In this document: in pieces, positions 17,475 through 25,564 of the stretch
Layout: every line of letters starts with the position of its first letter
Numbering within the stretch: the stretch's first letter is position 1
Source of the DNA: Rossellomorea aquimaris
GTDB lineage: Bacteria; Bacillota; Bacilli; Bacillales; Bacillaceae_B
Direction of reading: 5' to 3'
Assembly: GCF_003315075.1 (NCBI RefSeq)
Contig: NZ_QNRJ01000005.1
Location: 124,001-188,000, forward strand
Length of the DNA stretch: 64,000 nt
Notes under the pieces: generated by a model
Database searches by the model: none
Told to the model about the DNA's origin: nothing
The model's input: only the letters and a program-made list of their open reading frames with translations
Program-made: the position numbers and the translations under genes

Positions 17475-17503
17475 TTTACAATTCACTCTACATACTTTAT
17501 ATT
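17475..17503 (+). promoter_or_regulatory. Sigma-A promoter of the ABC-TetR operon
   Basis: TTTACA, 17 bases, TATATT. The promoter is bracketed by two copies of the same palindrome, consistent with repression by the TetR protein encoded at the end of the operon. Confidence 0.75.
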
Positions 17504-17507
17504 AAGA

Positions 17508-17523
17508 GTGAGTAATCACTCAC
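17508..17523. promoter_or_regulatory. TetR-type operator 2
   Basis: GTGAGTAATCACTCAC has 6-bp inverted arms around AATC and covers the expected transcription start. Confidence 0.78.
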
Positions 17524-17547
17524 CAACTCCCGAAAGGTGTGATTCAA

Positions 17548-18276
17548 TTGAATTCCATCATCCAATTGAACGGGCTGTCTAAGTCATTCGGCTCTCAAGA
17601 AGTGTTGAAAAATGTTTCTCTCAACATCCCTAAAGGTGATATCTATGGATTATTAGGACCCTCAGGTTCGGGTAAGACGACTTTGATCAAGCTTATGATC
17701 GGGCTCGAAACGCCTTCATCCGGCAGCGTGACGTTCAAAGGCAACAAGCTGAGCGCCAAAGAACTGTATCCATCGATCGGATATATGGCTCAATCCGATG
17801 CCCTTTATGATGAGCTGACCGCAAAAGAAAACTTATCTTTTATGGCTTCCCTCCATGGATTAAAGAAAGCTGAAAGGAAAGTACAAATTGAAAAAGTAAT
17901 GACGACCGTAGATCTTCTGGATCACCTCTATAAGCCTGTTCATCAGTACTCAGGAGGAATGAAAAGAAGGCTTTCCCTTGCCATTGCCCTTCTGCATGAC
18001 CCTGAAGTCTTATTTTTAGATGAACCGACTGTAGGGATCGACCCCGTTTTACGAAAGGAAATCTGGGAGAGCTTTCACCGTCTTAAGGAAGAAGGCAGAA
18101 CCCTTATCATCACTACCCATGTGATGGATGAAGCAGAAAGATGTGACCGGCTGGGCCTCCTGCAGCATGGAGAAATCATTTCAAGCGATACGCCGGATGC
18201 CATTAAAGAAACGTATGGGGTCTCTTCCATTGAAGAAGTATTTTTGAAAAATGGGGGTGTTTCCATTGAGGATTAA
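17548..18276 (+). CDS. ABC transporter ATP-binding protein
   Basis: 242-aa nucleotide-binding subunit of an ABC-2 type exporter. Walker A GPSGSGKTTL (near 35-44), signature YSGGMKRRLSLA, Walker B VLFLDEPTVGIDP and a switch His in IITTHVMDEA are all present. TTG 17548 is preferred because a GTG at 17539 overlaps the AAAGG ribosome binding site. The coding end overlaps the permease gene, so the two are translationally coupled. The likely role is drug or lipid export, inferred from the family and the TetR control. Confidence 0.9.
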   Translation: MNSIIQLNGLSKSFGSQEVLKNVSLNIPKGDIYGLLGPSGSGKTTLIKLMIGLETPSSGSVTFKGNKLSAKELYPSIGYMAQSDALYDELTAKENLSFMASLHGLKKAERKVQIEKVMTTVDLLDHLYKPVHQYSGGMKRRLSLAIALLHDPEVLFLDEPTVGIDPVLRKEIWESFHRLKEEGRTLIITTHVMDEAERCDRLGLLQHGEIISSDTPDAIKETYGVSSIEEVFLKNGGVSIED

Positions 18277-19282
18277 AGGTTTTGTCATCCGGATTCTTCA
18301 GCAGCTCCTCAGGGACAAACGAACATTGGCCTTGATGTTTATAGCTCCATTACTGATACTCAGCATGCTGTCTCTCGTTTTTAACTCGGATGATTATGAG
18401 GCAAAGGTAGCGATTGTCGATCTTCCACAGCAGCTGGAAGCGAAATTCGATACGAAGGATTTTCAATCCTACACGAGTCCCGAGAAAGCATTAAAGGACA
18501 TTAAAAATCGTGAGCTGGATGGCTATATATCATTCGAGGACCCTACTTCCCCTTCGATTGTCATCGAAGGAAGTGACCCCACTGTCAACGGGGCTGTGAT
18601 GAAAAAAATTCAAACGTTGTTTCCCTCAGACTCTCAAAAACTATCAGATCAGATTGAGTATGTGTACGGAAGCGGGGACATGGAGATGTTTGACTCCTTT
18701 GGTCCAGTACTTCTTGGCTTTTTCGTCTTCTTCTTTGTCTTTCTGATCAGTGGGGTATCTTTCCTGAGAGAGAGAACGACGGGCACACTTGAGAGGTTGC
18801 TTGCCTCCCCGATCAAGATTTGGGAAATGGTCATCAGCTACGTGATTGGTTTCGGTATCGTCACCCTCCTGCAAGCATCCTTGATTTCCTGGTATTCGAT
18901 TTATGTCCTGGATATGATGATGAAAGGAAGCTTTTTCAATGTATTGATCATCATCGTTTCTTTATCTTTCACGGCCCTGACACTGGGAATATTGCTATCG
19001 GCTTTTGCCAAGAATGAATTACAGATGATGCAGTTCATCCCGATTGTGGTCGTACCGCAAATATTCTTTTCAGGATTATTCAATTTGGATACGATCTCGG
19101 AATGGCTGAGCTGGATCGGTCCCATCACGCCTCTATATTATGCTGCGGATGCTTTAAGAGATGTGATGATCCGGGGATTTACATTCGAGGATTTGCTTTT
19201 TAACTTATCGGTATTGATTGGATTTTCTATACTCTTTATCGTTCTTAATGTTGCAGCCCTTAGAAAATACCGTAAAATATAG
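18266..19282 (+). CDS. ABC-2 type permease
   Basis: 338-aa membrane subunit. One N-terminal helix (residues about 18-38) precedes a roughly 125-residue outer domain, followed by five C-terminal helices; this is the layout of YhgE/DrrB-like export permeases. The RERTTGTLERLLASP coupling helix motif is typical of ABC-2 permeases. TTG 18266 is chosen because the protein then begins MRIKGFVIRILQQLLRD as in relatives; an ATG 15 bases upstream is also in frame. It overlaps the ATPase gene by 11 bp. Confidence 0.87.
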   Translation: MRIKGFVIRILQQLLRDKRTLALMFIAPLLILSMLSLVFNSDDYEAKVAIVDLPQQLEAKFDTKDFQSYTSPEKALKDIKNRELDGYISFEDPTSPSIVIEGSDPTVNGAVMKKIQTLFPSDSQKLSDQIEYVYGSGDMEMFDSFGPVLLGFFVFFFVFLISGVSFLRERTTGTLERLLASPIKIWEMVISYVIGFGIVTLLQASLISWYSIYVLDMMMKGSFFNVLIIIVSLSFTALTLGILLSAFAKNELQMMQFIPIVVVPQIFFSGLFNLDTISEWLSWIGPITPLYYAADALRDVMIRGFTFEDLLFNLSVLIGFSILFIVLNVAALRKYRKI

Positions 19283-19316
19283 GGTAGGAATGAACGACAA
19301 GTTAGGGGTTTAAAGC

Positions 19317-19964
19317 ATGACTGAGGAAAAGAATATATTTAAACAGCTATTTGATCAGGAAGAAACATTGACTGAAAAGCAGCAGAAAATCGTGGAAGCA
19401 GCCATCGAAATGTTTGCCGAAAAAGGCTATGCTTCCACCTCTACCAGCCAAATCGCCAAAAAAGCCGGCGTCGCAGAAGGAACCATCTTCCGGCATTACA
19501 AAACGAAGAAGGACCTGCTTCTATCAATTGTATCCCCTACGATGGCCAAGCTGATCGCTCCGTTTGTGATCCGGGATATAAATAAAGTGTTAGATGCGAA
19601 GTATGATCGATATGAGGATTTCCTGAAAGCGATGATTTTGAATCGGCAGGAATTTTTGAAAGAGAACATGACCGCATTTAAGATTTTAATACAGGAAATC
19701 CCTTTTCATCCTGAGCTGAAGGAACAATTCAAAGAGCATATCGCAGAAAAAGTGATCGAGAAATTCGTGAAGCTCGTCGACCATTACAAAGAAAAGGGAC
19801 AGATCATCGACCTTCCTTCACCTACTGTGGTGCGATTTTCAGCCACCAGTATCTTCGGATTGCTCCTTGTCCGGTACCTTTTCCTTCCAGAAGCCGATTG
19901 GGATGATGAGAAGGAGATCGACATGACGGTGCAGATGATTGTGAATGGGATTGGGAAGAGATAA
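19317..19964 (+). CDS. TetR/AcrR family regulator
   Basis: 215-aa repressor. The helix-turn-helix TSTSQIAKKAGVAEGTIFRHYKTKKDLL lies at about 41-68, and the remaining ligand-binding part is helical. Third gene of the ABC export operon. The paired palindromes at the operon promoter are its probable binding sites, so the system should be autoregulated and opened by an unknown compound. Confidence 0.9.
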   Translation: MTEEKNIFKQLFDQEETLTEKQQKIVEAAIEMFAEKGYASTSTSQIAKKAGVAEGTIFRHYKTKKDLLLSIVSPTMAKLIAPFVIRDINKVLDAKYDRYEDFLKAMILNRQEFLKENMTAFKILIQEIPFHPELKEQFKEHIAEKVIEKFVKLVDHYKEKGQIIDLPSPTVVRFSATSIFGLLLVRYLFLPEADWDDEKEIDMTVQMIVNGIGKR

Positions 19965-19972
19965 ATGTGTAA

Positions 19973-20009
19973 AAAGAACTCCAAATGAGGGGTTTGGGGT
20001 TCTTTTTTT
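19973..20009 (+). terminator. Terminator of the ABC-TetR operon
   Basis: AAAAGAACTCCAAA / TTTGGGGTTCTTTTTTT stem-loop. Confidence 0.8.
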
Positions 20010-20125
20010 ATGATGTATAGTGGCCATTGGGACTGAAAATGGTTTCTGGTAGCAGATCTTATTTGGTTTTGCTGCTCCAATGATGACTTTATTTTCAAAA
20101 CCGGTATCCCACCCCACCTTCACCC

Positions 20126-20151
20126 GTTTTCCTCCTCCACCAAACGGGTAA
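20126..20151 (+). promoter_or_regulatory. Candidate sigma-B promoter of the SDR gene
   Basis: GTTTTC, 14 bases, GGGTAA lies about 30 bp before the SDR start codon and fits the sigma-B consensus. Confidence 0.55.
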
Positions 20152-20182
20152 AACCTACTATATATCACAAGGAGGTTTAAAA

Positions 20183-20977
20183 ATGAGTTTCCTTTTCCAC
20201 GAAAGCACGTTGAAAGACCAGCATATCCTCATCACAGGCGCGACAGGCGGCATCGGGTATGAAACAGCAAAAGTAGCCGTCCAGGCAGGCGCAAAGGTGA
20301 CGATTACAGGAAGAAATGAAGAGAAGCTGAAGCAACTGAAAAACGAATGCCGGGAAAGAGACCAGGTCTTCCTATATATAGCGGATCTGACTAACACTGA
20401 AGATCGCGAACAGCTTCTATCGGCCGCAATAAACCAGCACGGCCCTATCACTGGTCTCGTGAACTCAGCCGGGATAGGCGGCGGTGATATGGTCGAGAGC
20501 CTATCCGAGGAAGACATGAGAAAAATCATGGAGTTAAATTATTTCTCACTGGTCCAGCTCTCACAGGCCGTTTATAACCAAATGAAGGATCAAACAAGTG
20601 GTTCCATCGTCAACATCTCTTCCCTGTCAGGTTTGAGAGGAACTCATGGGAATAGTGCATACAGTGCATCTAAGTTTGCCGTAACCGGATTTACTCAAGC
20701 CTTTGCCCATGAAGCGATCGAAAACAACGTACGAGTGAATGCCATTTGCCCCGGTTATGTGGATACCGATATGGGAAGGAACGCGATAAAATCAAAAGGT
20801 GAACGTGAAGGCAGAAGTTATGAGGAGCAACTGGAGATCGCGAAAGACAGTATTCCTTCTGGACGTCTTACCTCGCCGACTGAAGTGGCAAATACGATAG
20901 TCTATCTACTAAGTGATGCCGCAGAGAACATTGTGGGGGAATCTGTGAAAATATCAGGCGGCAGCGTCATGCGCTAA
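20183..20977 (+). CDS. Short-chain dehydrogenase/reductase
   Basis: 264-aa classical SDR. The nucleotide-binding TGATGGIGYE is at about 18-27. The active site is formed by Ser in IVNISSLSG and the YxxxK motif YSASK, and a CPGYVDTDM loop follows, as in the 3-oxoacyl-ACP reductase subgroup. The substrate cannot be predicted. Single gene behind a candidate stress promoter and in front of a clear terminator. Confidence 0.85.
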   Translation: MSFLFHESTLKDQHILITGATGGIGYETAKVAVQAGAKVTITGRNEEKLKQLKNECRERDQVFLYIADLTNTEDREQLLSAAINQHGPITGLVNSAGIGGGDMVESLSEEDMRKIMELNYFSLVQLSQAVYNQMKDQTSGSIVNISSLSGLRGTHGNSAYSASKFAVTGFTQAFAHEAIENNVRVNAICPGYVDTDMGRNAIKSKGEREGRSYEEQLEIAKDSIPSGRLTSPTEVANTIVYLLSDAAENIVGESVKISGGSVMR

Positions 20978-20992
20978 TGAGTACCCGCACAT

Positions 20993-21027
20993 GAACAGGC
21001 AAGGATTTTTCATCCTTGCCTGTTTCT
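20993..21027. terminator. Bidirectional terminator
   Basis: GAACAGGCAAGGAT / ATCCTTGCCTGTTTC hairpin between the SDR gene and a convergent lipoprotein gene. Confidence 0.8.
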
Positions 21028-21028
21028 T

Positions 21029-21406
21029 TCAATTATCTATATCACCTTCGGAAGGATTCCCCTCTTGAATTTTCTTTTTAATCTCCTCAATGTATTTCTT
21101 CTTCTCTTTTTCATTAATCAGTTCATTGCTATTTTTATCTTTAAGATATTTTTGAAGCGCTTTTTCTATCTCTTCGGGGGAAGCATCTTCAGAGATCACG
21201 CCGGTCTTTTTTAACATCTCTATGATTTTTTCATCGTTGGCAAGAACATTTAACTTGTCTGACGGCTGATTGGTATCAGATGAAGGCAAATCGGAATTTA
21301 CTTCAGACGAATCCTGCTCTTCCTGAACCGGTTGATCATCTGTTCCTCCACATCCATTAAGTAAAATGGGAACTAGTAGAAACGAGAGTATCCATTTTCC
21401 ATTCAT
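21029..21406 (-). CDS. Hypothetical lipoprotein
   Basis: 125 aa with a short signal peptide ending in the lipobox LLNGC (Cys19). An Asp/Ser/Gln-rich linker follows, then a Lys/Glu-rich helical region. No known domain was recognised; membrane-anchored outer location is inferred from the lipobox. It stands alone. Confidence 0.7.
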   Translation of the reverse strand: MNGKWILSFLLVPILLNGCGGTDDQPVQEEQDSSEVNSDLPSSDTNQPSDKLNVLANDEKIIEMLKKTGVISEDASPEEIEKALQKYLKDKNSNELINEKEKKKYIEEIKKKIQEGNPSEGDIDN

Positions 21407-21561
21407 GTCACCACATCCCTTTCAAAGAGTTTTCAACCTTGTCATTCATATTAAATAAAACACTATTCATTTCCTATATTGAGTCTGATGTTTTTTCTTT
21501 ATTGCGGTGTATAGGACAATCTTATGTCCGGGAAGCCTTTAAGTAAGGAGGCGATGTATTC

Positions 21562-21660
21562 ATGAATACGTTTGAGGTATTATCTCTGATGCTCAGCTTT
21601 GGGATGTTTGTGATCGCTATTCTGAAATATAAAGACAATGATGAGAATAAGAATTCATAA
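21562..21660 (+). CDS. Putative type I toxin-like hydrophobic peptide (BsrE/TxpA-like)
   Basis: 32-aa peptide MNTFEVLSLMLSFG followed by a hydrophobic helix and a charged tail. It resembles the Bacillus family annotated as putative holin-like toxins (BsrE/BsrG/TxpA), which share an M-T-x-E-x-L-x-L-M start, one helix and a polar tail. AAGGAGG lies 10 bases before ATG. A terminator starts at its stop codon. In known pairs an antisense RNA overlaps the 3' end; no convincing antisense promoter was seen here. Confidence 0.65.
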   Translation: MNTFEVLSLMLSFGMFVIAILKYKDNDENKNS

Positions 21661-21688
21661 ACACGCTCTTTAGCGTGTTATTTTTTTG
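21659..21688 (+). terminator. Terminator of the toxin-like gene
   Basis: AACACGC / GCGTGTT stem with a 6-base loop and seven T. Confidence 0.8.
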
Positions 21689-21690
21689 CG

Positions 21691-21726
21691 AAAAATACCT
21701 CCCTCAGCTCAATGCCAAGGAAGGTA
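21691..21726 (-). terminator. Terminator of the sugar dehydrogenase gene
   Basis: On the minus strand TACCTTCC ... GGGAGGTA is followed by five T. Confidence 0.65.
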
Positions 21727-21734
21727 ACCCTATC

Positions 21735-22826
21735 TTATTCTTCAATCGTCAATGAATTCAAATCCACTTCATACAATTTATCATCATTCTCCCGGGGGAT
21801 CCCGCGTCCATCTGTGTTATTCGATACAAAGTAAAGGGTATCCCCTTCCACAAGCACGTCCCGAATACGACCAAAGCCCGTCAGTAAGTCTGATACTTTG
21901 CGGGTTCCGGGGTCGAATCGCTTCACACTTTGACCCGCGAGAGAGGCAAACACTAAATCTTCATTCCAAACATCCGCTCCTGACTGGGCCCATGAAGGTT
22001 CCCCGGAGTGCGCGAGGGGCGAAATCAACGAATCCCCTTTTTCATCCCCTGTGATCTTTGGCCATCCATAATTGTTGCCCGCTTCGATACGGTTCACTTC
22101 ATCATATCCGTTCGGTCCGTGCTCTGTTTCAAATAGCTCTCCGGCTTTGTTCCATGCAAGACCCTGAGGATTACGATGGCCGTAGCTGTATACGTATGAA
22201 TCCTTAAATGGATTGTCGTCCGGTATTCCACCATCCAAATTCATCCGAAGAATTTTTCCGCCAAGAAAGGAGAGATCCTGGGCCTTATCCTGTTGAGTGG
22301 CATCCCCTGCCGTGATGTAAAGCTTGTTTTCCGGACCGATTTCCAGTCGGCCACCGTGGTGGTATTGACCGCTTGGGATTTTATCCAGCAATACCTTTTC
22401 CTCGTTCCACTCGTTTTCCGTCCGTTTTAATAGTACGACGCGGTTGTACGGGTCCCCTGAGTCATCATACGTGTAGTAGGCATACGCCTGCTGATTTGTT
22501 TTGAAATCCGGATGAAGCACAAATCCCAGTAACCCCGCTTCTGGCCGTTTGGATAATGGCATAGAAAGATTGGTTTTCATAACGGATTTCCTGCCATCCT
22601 TTATTTCAATGATATCCCCTGTCCTTTGGGTGATGTAGAATGCATCATCAAGCTTTTGAATCGACCAGGGAATGGAGAGATCTTGTGCGATCACGTTGTT
22701 TTCGACACTCGGTTTACTGACGGATTCACTTTTTTCCTGTTGTTCATCTGGCTGTCCCATTGAGCAGGCACTAAGTAGTAAGCTAAGACCAATGACGAAT
22801 AAGAACCAACTGTTTCGGTTTCTCAT
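21735..22826 (-). CDS. PQQ-dependent sugar dehydrogenase family lipoprotein
   Basis: 363 aa, beta-propeller glucose/sorbosone dehydrogenase fold (YliI/GdhB family), exported and lipid-anchored through the lipobox LLSAC (Cys21). Family marks include WSIQKL at the entry strand, ERxGxI-like TQRTGDIIEI, YHHGGRLEIGPENKLYITAGD, YSYGHRNPQGLAWN and the ETEHGPNGYDEVN metal/PQQ loop. It oxidises aldose sugars if PQQ is available; PQQ synthesis genes are not in this window. A lone gene. Confidence 0.88.
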   Translation of the reverse strand: MRNRNSWFLFVIGLSLLLSACSMGQPDEQQEKSESVSKPSVENNVIAQDLSIPWSIQKLDDAFYITQRTGDIIEIKDGRKSVMKTNLSMPLSKRPEAGLLGFVLHPDFKTNQQAYAYYTYDDSGDPYNRVVLLKRTENEWNEEKVLLDKIPSGQYHHGGRLEIGPENKLYITAGDATQQDKAQDLSFLGGKILRMNLDGGIPDDNPFKDSYVYSYGHRNPQGLAWNKAGELFETEHGPNGYDEVNRIEAGNNYGWPKITGDEKGDSLISPLAHSGEPSWAQSGADVWNEDLVFASLAGQSVKRFDPGTRKVSDLLTGFGRIRDVLVEGDTLYFVSNNTDGRGIPRENDDKLYEVDLNSLTIEE

Positions 22827-22882
22827 TTTTTCAAGCTCCCTTATTCACTTTTTTTAACCAGTATGGACAACAGAAGACGTTC

Positions 22883-23755
22883 TCATGAGTTTGCCGTCTG
22901 TTGAAGAGCTTCCTGTATCGCTTTTGCGACACCGTCTTCACGGTTTGTTGCCGTGATGAATGGACAGAATTCTTTGATCTGATCCAGGGCATTCCCCATG
23001 GCCACTGGTCTTCCCACTGCTTTCATCATGGATAGGTCATTAAGGTTATCACCCATTGCCATGGCATGTTCGGCTGAAAGTCCTTTGTCGTTCAGGAGCT
23101 TCTCGAGAGCGACTCCTTTTTGTGCTTCCAGACTATTTACTTCAATATTTTCTTTACCCGATGAGCTGATGGCGATGCCAATTATGTCATTTAATTTTTC
23201 GTTCGCTTCTGTTAATTGCTTTTCATCAAAAGAGAAAACAAGAAATTTGTAGACCAGTTGAGAAGAATCGTCGAAAAGCACACCGTAATCATCAACCAAT
23301 TTAATATGACCTTTTTCAAATCGTTCTTTGGCGGTTTGTCTCACTTGTTCTTCCGACACATCGGGATTGGCTGTTTTGAAAATATCGACAATCAGCTCGA
23401 TACCCATTTCATAGTTCTCAGTATACGTTCCTTGATCCGTATAGATTTCAAAGTAAATGCCTGTCTCATTTAAGGCAGTAGCAATTTCTTTCGCGAGTGC
23501 TGATTCGATACCGGCTTGATAGACGACTTCACCCTTTTTATCTCGAACCTCAGCACCATTGGCACAAATGATATCGCAAGAGATGCCGGCGTCCTTTATA
23601 ACAAAACGGGCTTCTTCATAGGATCTTCCTGTGGCAACGATGACTTCTATGCCTTGTCGCTGCGCATCGAGGATGGCCTGTTTGTTGGCTTCGCTGATTT
23701 CCTGGTTTTCATTCAAGAGCGTTCCATCCATATCTGTTGCTATACATGTGATCAT
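22883..23755 (-). CDS. Cof-type HAD-IIB phosphatase
   Basis: 290-aa hydrolase. Motif I DMDGTLLNE has nucleophile Asp8, motif II is VATGRS, motif III is the Lys in the EKLLNDKG region and motif IV is MGDNLNDLSMM. A cap domain sits in the middle. Relatives dephosphorylate sugar phosphates or flavin precursors; the substrate here is not predictable. Confidence 0.9.
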   Translation of the reverse strand: MITCIATDMDGTLLNENQEISEANKQAILDAQRQGIEVIVATGRSYEEARFVIKDAGISCDIICANGAEVRDKKGEVVYQAGIESALAKEIATALNETGIYFEIYTDQGTYTENYEMGIELIVDIFKTANPDVSEEQVRQTAKERFEKGHIKLVDDYGVLFDDSSQLVYKFLVFSFDEKQLTEANEKLNDIIGIAISSSGKENIEVNSLEAQKGVALEKLLNDKGLSAEHAMAMGDNLNDLSMMKAVGRPVAMGNALDQIKEFCPFITATNREDGVAKAIQEALQQTANS

Positions 23756-23916
23756 AAGTAGACACCTTCCTGTTGTTAAATGTTCATAATTTCACCTATT
23801 GTATCATGAAACATTTCTCATGTTGCACTGAACCACCTCCTGCTCATGAATAACCCTGTAGATTTAGGGTATGAAAATATAGAGAACGTTCGTCTACTAT
23901 GTCAGGAGGGCAAATC

Positions 23917-25428
23917 ATGGGTAATCGTACATATTTGAAAAAAGTATTTTGGATTTCTGCTATTATTGTGTCCATTTTGGTTGTGTTCGGGGCTGCTTTT
24001 CCGAAACTTTTTGCTCAAGGGGCAAATGCGGCTTTTAGTTTCACTACCTATTCGTTTGGATGGTTTTATCTCGCTGCTGTGTTCTTCTTTGTGCTCTTTC
24101 TACTGTTTCTTATGGGAAGTAAATACGGGAAGATACGATTAGGAAAGGACGATGAACGACCACAGTATCCTTTCTTCACCTGGATCGGCATGTTATTTTC
24201 AGCCGGGTTTGGAATCGGTCTTGTGTTCTGGGGGATTGCTGAACCGATGAGTCATTTCTTTGAAACCCCCATTCCGGGTGTAGAGCCGCAAACGGAAGAA
24301 GCCGCCCGCCTTGCAATGGGCTATTCCTTTTTTCATTGGGGGGTCAGTCAATGGTCTGTTTTCACGATTGTCGGATTGATCATTGCTTATTTTCAGTTTA
24401 GAAAAGGGGAAAATGGACTGGTTTCCACCTCCCTATCTCCCATGATCGGCCGCCAAAAGAAGGGGATTAAGAATACCATTGATATCCTGGCTGTCATTGC
24501 AACCGTCATGGGTGTAGCTACTTCACTGGGGCTAGGGATTCTCCAGATAAACGGAGGATTAAATTCTGTATTTGGAGTGGGTAACAGTACACTTTCTCAA
24601 CTCTTGATTGTGTTCATTCTGCTTATCCTTTATTTAGCATCTTCTACAACCGGCCTCGATAAAGGGATTAAATGGCTCAGTAATGTCAATTTATCCTTGG
24701 CTCTATTCTTGATGCTATTTGTATTCATCGTCGGTCCGACCGTCTTTATATTAAACACGTTCATACTTGGGATCGGTGACTACATTTCTAATTTCATCCG
24801 CTACAGCTTACGATTGACTCCTTATCAGGGAGGAACATGGGTACAGGATTGGACGATTTTCTATTGGGCATGGGCCATCGCCTGGTCTCCATTCGTAGGT
24901 GCTTTTATCGCCAGGGTATCAAGGGGGAGAACGATAAGGGAATTTATCTTAGGGGTACTGGTGGTTCCTCCACTGATCGCCCTTATGTGGATTGCTGTCT
25001 TTGGTGGTACAGCTCTTCACCTGGATTTATTTAATGGTACGTCCATTGCTGAAGGGGTCAACAAAGATGTCACAAGTGCCTTATTTTCAACGTATGGAGA
25101 ACTTCCGTTTACGATGATTCTGTCCGTCATTTCCATCTTATTGATCTTTACCTTTTTAATTACATCTGCTGATTCAGCGACCTATATTTTAAGCAGTATG
25201 ACGACGGAGGGAAGCTTGAATCCTCCTATGATAGTGAAAATCGTCTGGGGAGTACTCATTGCTGCCATTGCCGCTGTATTACTGGTGTCCAGTGGACTGG
25301 AGGGCTTACAGACCGCCTCTCTCGTCTCCGCATTGCCATTCACTGTCATCCTTGTCCTGATGTGTGTGACGTTATTTAGACTTCTGCGTAAAGAAAAAAG
25401 GGGAGCGTCCCGACCCGTAAAGAAATAA
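23917..25428 (+). CDS. BCCT family transporter (glycine betaine, OpuD-like)
   Basis: 503-aa secondary transporter with 12 predicted helices. The substrate-site segment GFGIGLVFWGIAEPMSHF and the helix 8 tryptophan box FYWAWAIAWSPFVGAFIARVSRGRT are characteristic of betaine/choline/carnitine transporters, and OpuD is the nearest recalled homologue. It probably imports compatible solutes under osmotic stress. ATG 23917 is chosen with AGGAGGG 8 bases upstream; an in-frame ATG at 23899 lacks a ribosome binding site. Terminator at 25435. Confidence 0.9.
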   Translation: MGNRTYLKKVFWISAIIVSILVVFGAAFPKLFAQGANAAFSFTTYSFGWFYLAAVFFFVLFLLFLMGSKYGKIRLGKDDERPQYPFFTWIGMLFSAGFGIGLVFWGIAEPMSHFFETPIPGVEPQTEEAARLAMGYSFFHWGVSQWSVFTIVGLIIAYFQFRKGENGLVSTSLSPMIGRQKKGIKNTIDILAVIATVMGVATSLGLGILQINGGLNSVFGVGNSTLSQLLIVFILLILYLASSTTGLDKGIKWLSNVNLSLALFLMLFVFIVGPTVFILNTFILGIGDYISNFIRYSLRLTPYQGGTWVQDWTIFYWAWAIAWSPFVGAFIARVSRGRTIREFILGVLVVPPLIALMWIAVFGGTALHLDLFNGTSIAEGVNKDVTSALFSTYGELPFTMILSVISILLIFTFLITSADSATYILSSMTTEGSLNPPMIVKIVWGVLIAAIAAVLLVSSGLEGLQTASLVSALPFTVILVLMCVTLFRLLRKEKRGASRPVKK

Positions 25429-25434
25429 GCTTAG

Positions 25435-25469
25435 GCGCCTGATCTCTTTTAATTGAGTCAGGCGTTTTT
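25435..25469 (+). terminator. Terminator of the BCCT gene
   Basis: GCGCCTGA ... GTCAGGCGTTTTTG stem-loop with a 14-base loop. Confidence 0.75.
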
Positions 25470-25564
25470 GATTTAGGTTTATCATTTTCATATAAATGAA
25501 AGGGTTTTCACCTATCATTATAGAAGAATAGAAAGGGTGTATATTAAATAAGGGGGATGAAAAG

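Noticed and set aside
23857..23882. GGGTAT before the BCCT gene as a sigma-B -10 box
   Set aside because: No GTTT-like -35 box at the right distance.
25497..25510. Palindrome TGAAAGGGTTTTCA upstream of atoE as a cre site
   Set aside because: The essential central CG of the cre consensus is replaced by GG.
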